Of a stretch of DNA of 64,000 nucleotides, positions 62,035 through 64,000 are shown in pieces. How positions within the stretch are numbered: the stretch's first letter is position 1; every line of letters starts with the position of its first letter. This stretch comes from JAHJQQ01 sp964458835 (lineage in GTDB: Bacteria; Pseudomonadota; Gammaproteobacteria; Thiohalobacterales; Thiohalobacteraceae). Both the position numbers and the translations under genes were made by a program. The stretch spans positions 50,159-114,158 of the forward strand of contig CAYWKV010000001.1 in NCBI GenBank assembly GCA_964458835.1, given 5' to 3'. The notes beneath the pieces are model-generated. The model saw only the letters and a list, made by a program, of their open reading frames with translations, was not told where the DNA came from and did not search any database.

Positions 62035-62373
62035 TGGCCCACCCTTGGGGTGGGTCCATGATCACTGACACGTACCACGACATCCGCATCGCCGATGCCA
62101 TGGTAAGTGCCGAGCGTGCAACGCCCCCCTGTTATGTTTTTGGCTGGCCCGCGCAGAGCCATGGTGCCGAAATTACCACAAATAGGGGGAACCGCAGAAT
62201 TCGGAAAAAATCGTACGCTAAGCTAACGGTGTTCTCGTGACAGCTCTTTGACTAGGCTTTCTAAGGCCATTCTGATAGCCCTGACTTCCTGAAAAGCCAA
62301 GGCTAAAATTTGTGCGGCTAAAAGGGATAACCGATGGTAAAATAAGTTATCCCTGTCGAGATACTGAAAAGCG
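62035..62373. other. Non-coding gap with leader hairpin and terminator
   Basis: This 339-bp gap has a hairpin at 62038-62054 (CCCACCC-TTG-GGGTGGG) just upstream of the ATG at 62034, and a terminator at 62323-62354. A 68-codon plus-strand frame (62034-62240) has no family or site support. Nothing else stands out. Confidence 0.5.
62323..62354 (-). terminator. Terminator after the chemoreceptor gene
   Basis: Perfect 9-bp arms AGGGATAAC and GTTATCCCT (14-nt loop) lie 19 bp past the chemoreceptor stop on the minus strand and are followed by four T residues. Confidence 0.7.
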
Positions 62374-63933
62374 TTATCCTCGTTTTTCCCAAAACTGTTT
62401 TGCCAGTTCGCTCAGAGCGCTAGTTAACTGAGCGACAGATTTCGCACTTTGCAAATTATTCTGCCCGGTCTGTACATTGGTATCAGCAGCATCGCGTATA
62501 TTGTTAATACTGCGGTTGATGTCTTCACTTACTGCTCCCTGCTGCTCGACCGCAGTCGCTATTTGCGCGTTCATGTCGGTAATTTCGTTAACGCGTTGGC
62601 CAATTCCATCAAGAGCTGTAGCTGCTTCCTCTGCGTGAGCTACACTCGTGTGCGCTTGCCGACTACTTTGCTCCATGACTGTAACAGCGGATTGCGCTCG
62701 CTCTTGTAGAGCGCTGATCATGCTTTGAATATCCGTTGTCGATTGCTGTGTGCGAGCAGCAAGACTGCGAACCTCATCGGCGACAACAGCAAAACCACGC
62801 CCCTGCTCACCAGCACGCGCGGCCTCAATTGCTGCGTTGAGTGCCAACAAATTCGTTTGCTCGGCGATCCCTCGTATAACGTCAAGAACTTTTGATATCT
62901 CGTTACTTTGACCTTCAAGCTCATGAATAACCTGAGCGGCTTGCCTAATTTCACCTTCAAGGGCAGTGATTGACTGGCTTGTGTGGGCTACCAGACGCTG
63001 GCCAGATGCCGTCTCAGTGTCTGCTCTTCCGGCCGCATCTGCAGCATGCTGTGCATTGCTCGCAACCTCTTGAATGCTTGCCGCCATTTGCTTTACTGCC
63101 GTTGCTATTTGATCTGTCTCTGCCTGCTGCTCAACTGTAAGTACATTGCTTGACTCAATATCCTTTAGTAGGCCTCGGGTGTGTTCGCTAAGCCGATTTG
63201 ATGCATCACCTATGCGACCTACTACGGCGCCTGTTTCAGCTTGCATCATTCGTAAAGCAAACTCTATTTGGCCAAACTCATCGGTGCGCCCAGTGTAGAG
63301 GGATTGACTTAATGGGTTATTGGAAATATTCCTGGCTCTTTCAACCAGTCTTCCAAGAGGAGAGAGAATAGCCAAAACACTAACAGAGCTTAAGCTTCCT
63401 GACATTAAAGTAGCTAACAATAAGCTGCTTATTGATGTATCAGTAAGCATGCCGGCAGCCATTGCGCTTGATATAATACTACCCCATATGAGCAAGAGTA
63501 TTTTCACGGAAAAGCTAGCAGCCCATTTCGGCCTCGCGGCCTTCCCGCTTCTCAGTTGAGCATATAATTTTTCCGCAGCCAAAACCTGCTCAGGTTCAGG
63601 CTTGGTCCTTACAGACTGGTATTCAACAATCGAACCATTCTTAGCTATTGGCGTTACATAAGCACTTACCCAATAGTGGTCGCCATTTTTACAGCGATTT
63701 TTTACTAGCCCCATCCATGAGCGGCCAGATTTTAATGTACTCCACATATGCTCAAATGCAGCAGGCGGCATATCTGGGTGTCTTACGATGTTGTGAGGCT
63801 GGCCTAATAGTTCTTCCTCAGTGAAACCACTGATTTTAATGAAGTCAGGATTAACGTACGTGATATGGCTTTGAGGGGAGGTAGTCGAAAGAATATTGGC
63901 ATCTTTTGGGAGTTCTAAGTTTCGACCCGTCAC
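62374..63933 (-). CDS. Aer-like methyl-accepting chemotaxis protein, 5' end cut by an insertion sequence
   Basis: A 519-residue receptor: PAS domain (about 1-110, with ITYVNPDFIKISGFTEEELLG and HNIVRHPDMP), two membrane helices (about 147-200), a HAMP-like part and the signalling domain with the hairpin EAARAGEQGRGFAVVADEVR. Family members usually start a few residues earlier (M..NLPVTGR). Here the frame stays open through QNLPV up to 63946, where an IS6100-like end begins, so the native start is gone. The GTG at 63933 is only a possible start. The gene looks lower in GC than its neighbours. Confidence 0.85.
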   Translation of the reverse strand: MTGRNLELPKDANILSTTSPQSHITYVNPDFIKISGFTEEELLGQPHNIVRHPDMPPAAFEHMWSTLKSGRSWMGLVKNRCKNGDHYWVSAYVTPIAKNGSIVEYQSVRTKPEPEQVLAAEKLYAQLRSGKAARPKWAASFSVKILLLIWGSIISSAMAAGMLTDTSISSLLLATLMSGSLSSVSVLAILSPLGRLVERARNISNNPLSQSLYTGRTDEFGQIEFALRMMQAETGAVVGRIGDASNRLSEHTRGLLKDIESSNVLTVEQQAETDQIATAVKQMAASIQEVASNAQHAADAAGRADTETASGQRLVAHTSQSITALEGEIRQAAQVIHELEGQSNEISKVLDVIRGIAEQTNLLALNAAIEAARAGEQGRGFAVVADEVRSLAARTQQSTTDIQSMISALQERAQSAVTVMEQSSRQAHTSVAHAEEAATALDGIGQRVNEITDMNAQIATAVEQQGAVSEDINRSINNIRDAADTNVQTGQNNLQSAKSVAQLTSALSELAKQFWEKRG

Positions 63934-63946
63934 TGGTAAATTCTGG

Positions 63947-64000
63947 GGCTCTGTTGCAAAGATTGGCGGCAGTCAGAGGTAGGCTGTCGCTCTGCGCCGA
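63947..64000 (+). mobile_element. IS6-family (IS6100-like) insertion sequence end, cut by window edge
   Basis: From 63947 the sequence begins GGCTCTGTTGCAAA, the 14-bp terminal repeat of IS6-family elements, followed by bases I recall as one end of IS6100. It lies directly at the broken 5' end of the chemoreceptor gene. The transposase and other end are outside the window. Confidence 0.75.

Noticed and set aside
62034..62240. 68-codon plus-strand frame opposite the gap before the TerB cassette
   Set aside because: No ribosome site, no family, and it begins over the opposite gene's start codon.
1..64000. Firm assignment to IncA/C or to an SXT integrative element
   Set aside because: Gene content is similar, but the iteron Rep, F-like pilin order and low motif identity of TraI and TraD argue for a different plasmid group.

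Overview
The window reads as about 64 kb of a large conjugative plasmid, probably from a gammaproteobacterium. The plasmid call rests on an iteron-type replication initiator, ParA/ParB partition genes and a KfrA-like protein. The host call rests on the F-type transfer genes (order traA-L-E-K-B), and on a recombination and MoxR/VWA block arranged much as I remember it from the SXT/R391 integrative elements and IncA/C plasmids. I cannot name a species or Inc group from sequence alone. No rRNA, tRNA or CRISPR array was seen.

Layout. 1-10.1 kb (minus strand): transfer genes running from an FlhC-like and a possible FlhD-like activator through traI, traD, two small genes, an OmpA-like protein, dsbC, traA, traL, traE, traK and a traB cut by the left edge. 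The relaxase and coupling protein have lost expected active-site residues. 10.3-12.5 kb: a phosphorelay (response regulator, hybrid kinase, Hpt protein). 12.5-21.6 kb (minus): a DNA-maintenance block with a VWA protein, a DUF3150-like protein, a MoxR/CobS ATPase, a YqaJ exonuclease, RecT, SSB and several unknown genes. Three of these genes carry a near-identical 33-35 nt box followed by alternative RNA stems just before the ribosome binding site. 22-25.4 kb (minus): a second ParB-like gene, then parA-parB-RHH. 25.4-27.5 kb: iteron origin and rep. 27.6-32.6 kb: Xre/RES toxin-antitoxin pair, DUF1173 gene, plasmid-borne sigma-70 factor, HDOD protein. 32.6-47.0 kb (plus): a two-partner secretion locus with a FecR-like protein, a CHAT peptidase, a CHASE2 hybrid kinase, a subtilase, a Sel1-repeat protein, the secreted TpsA and a type-3 repeat/dockerin-like protein. 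47-54.3 kb: plasmid hypotheticals, KfrA-like protein, tyrosine recombinase, M48 peptidase, SNase nuclease, and a Cas4-like nuclease apparently split over two genes. 54.5-62 kb: a defence-like cassette of HEPN protein, Lhr-like helicase, BrxD-like ATPase and TerB-domain protein. 62.3-64 kb: a lower-GC chemoreceptor gene whose 5' end is cut by an IS6100-like insertion sequence running off the right edge.

How it fits together. Replication (rep/iterons), partition (ParA/B) and stability (RES/Xre) form the core. RecT, YqaJ and SSB can recombine incoming DNA. The FlhC-like activator, phosphorelay and sigma factor offer three levels of control over transfer and cargo genes. The main cargo is the secretion locus and the HEPN/helicase/BrxD-like/TerB cassette. 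The strongest candidates for something undescribed are the recurrent switch-like leader RNAs and those two cargo loci.
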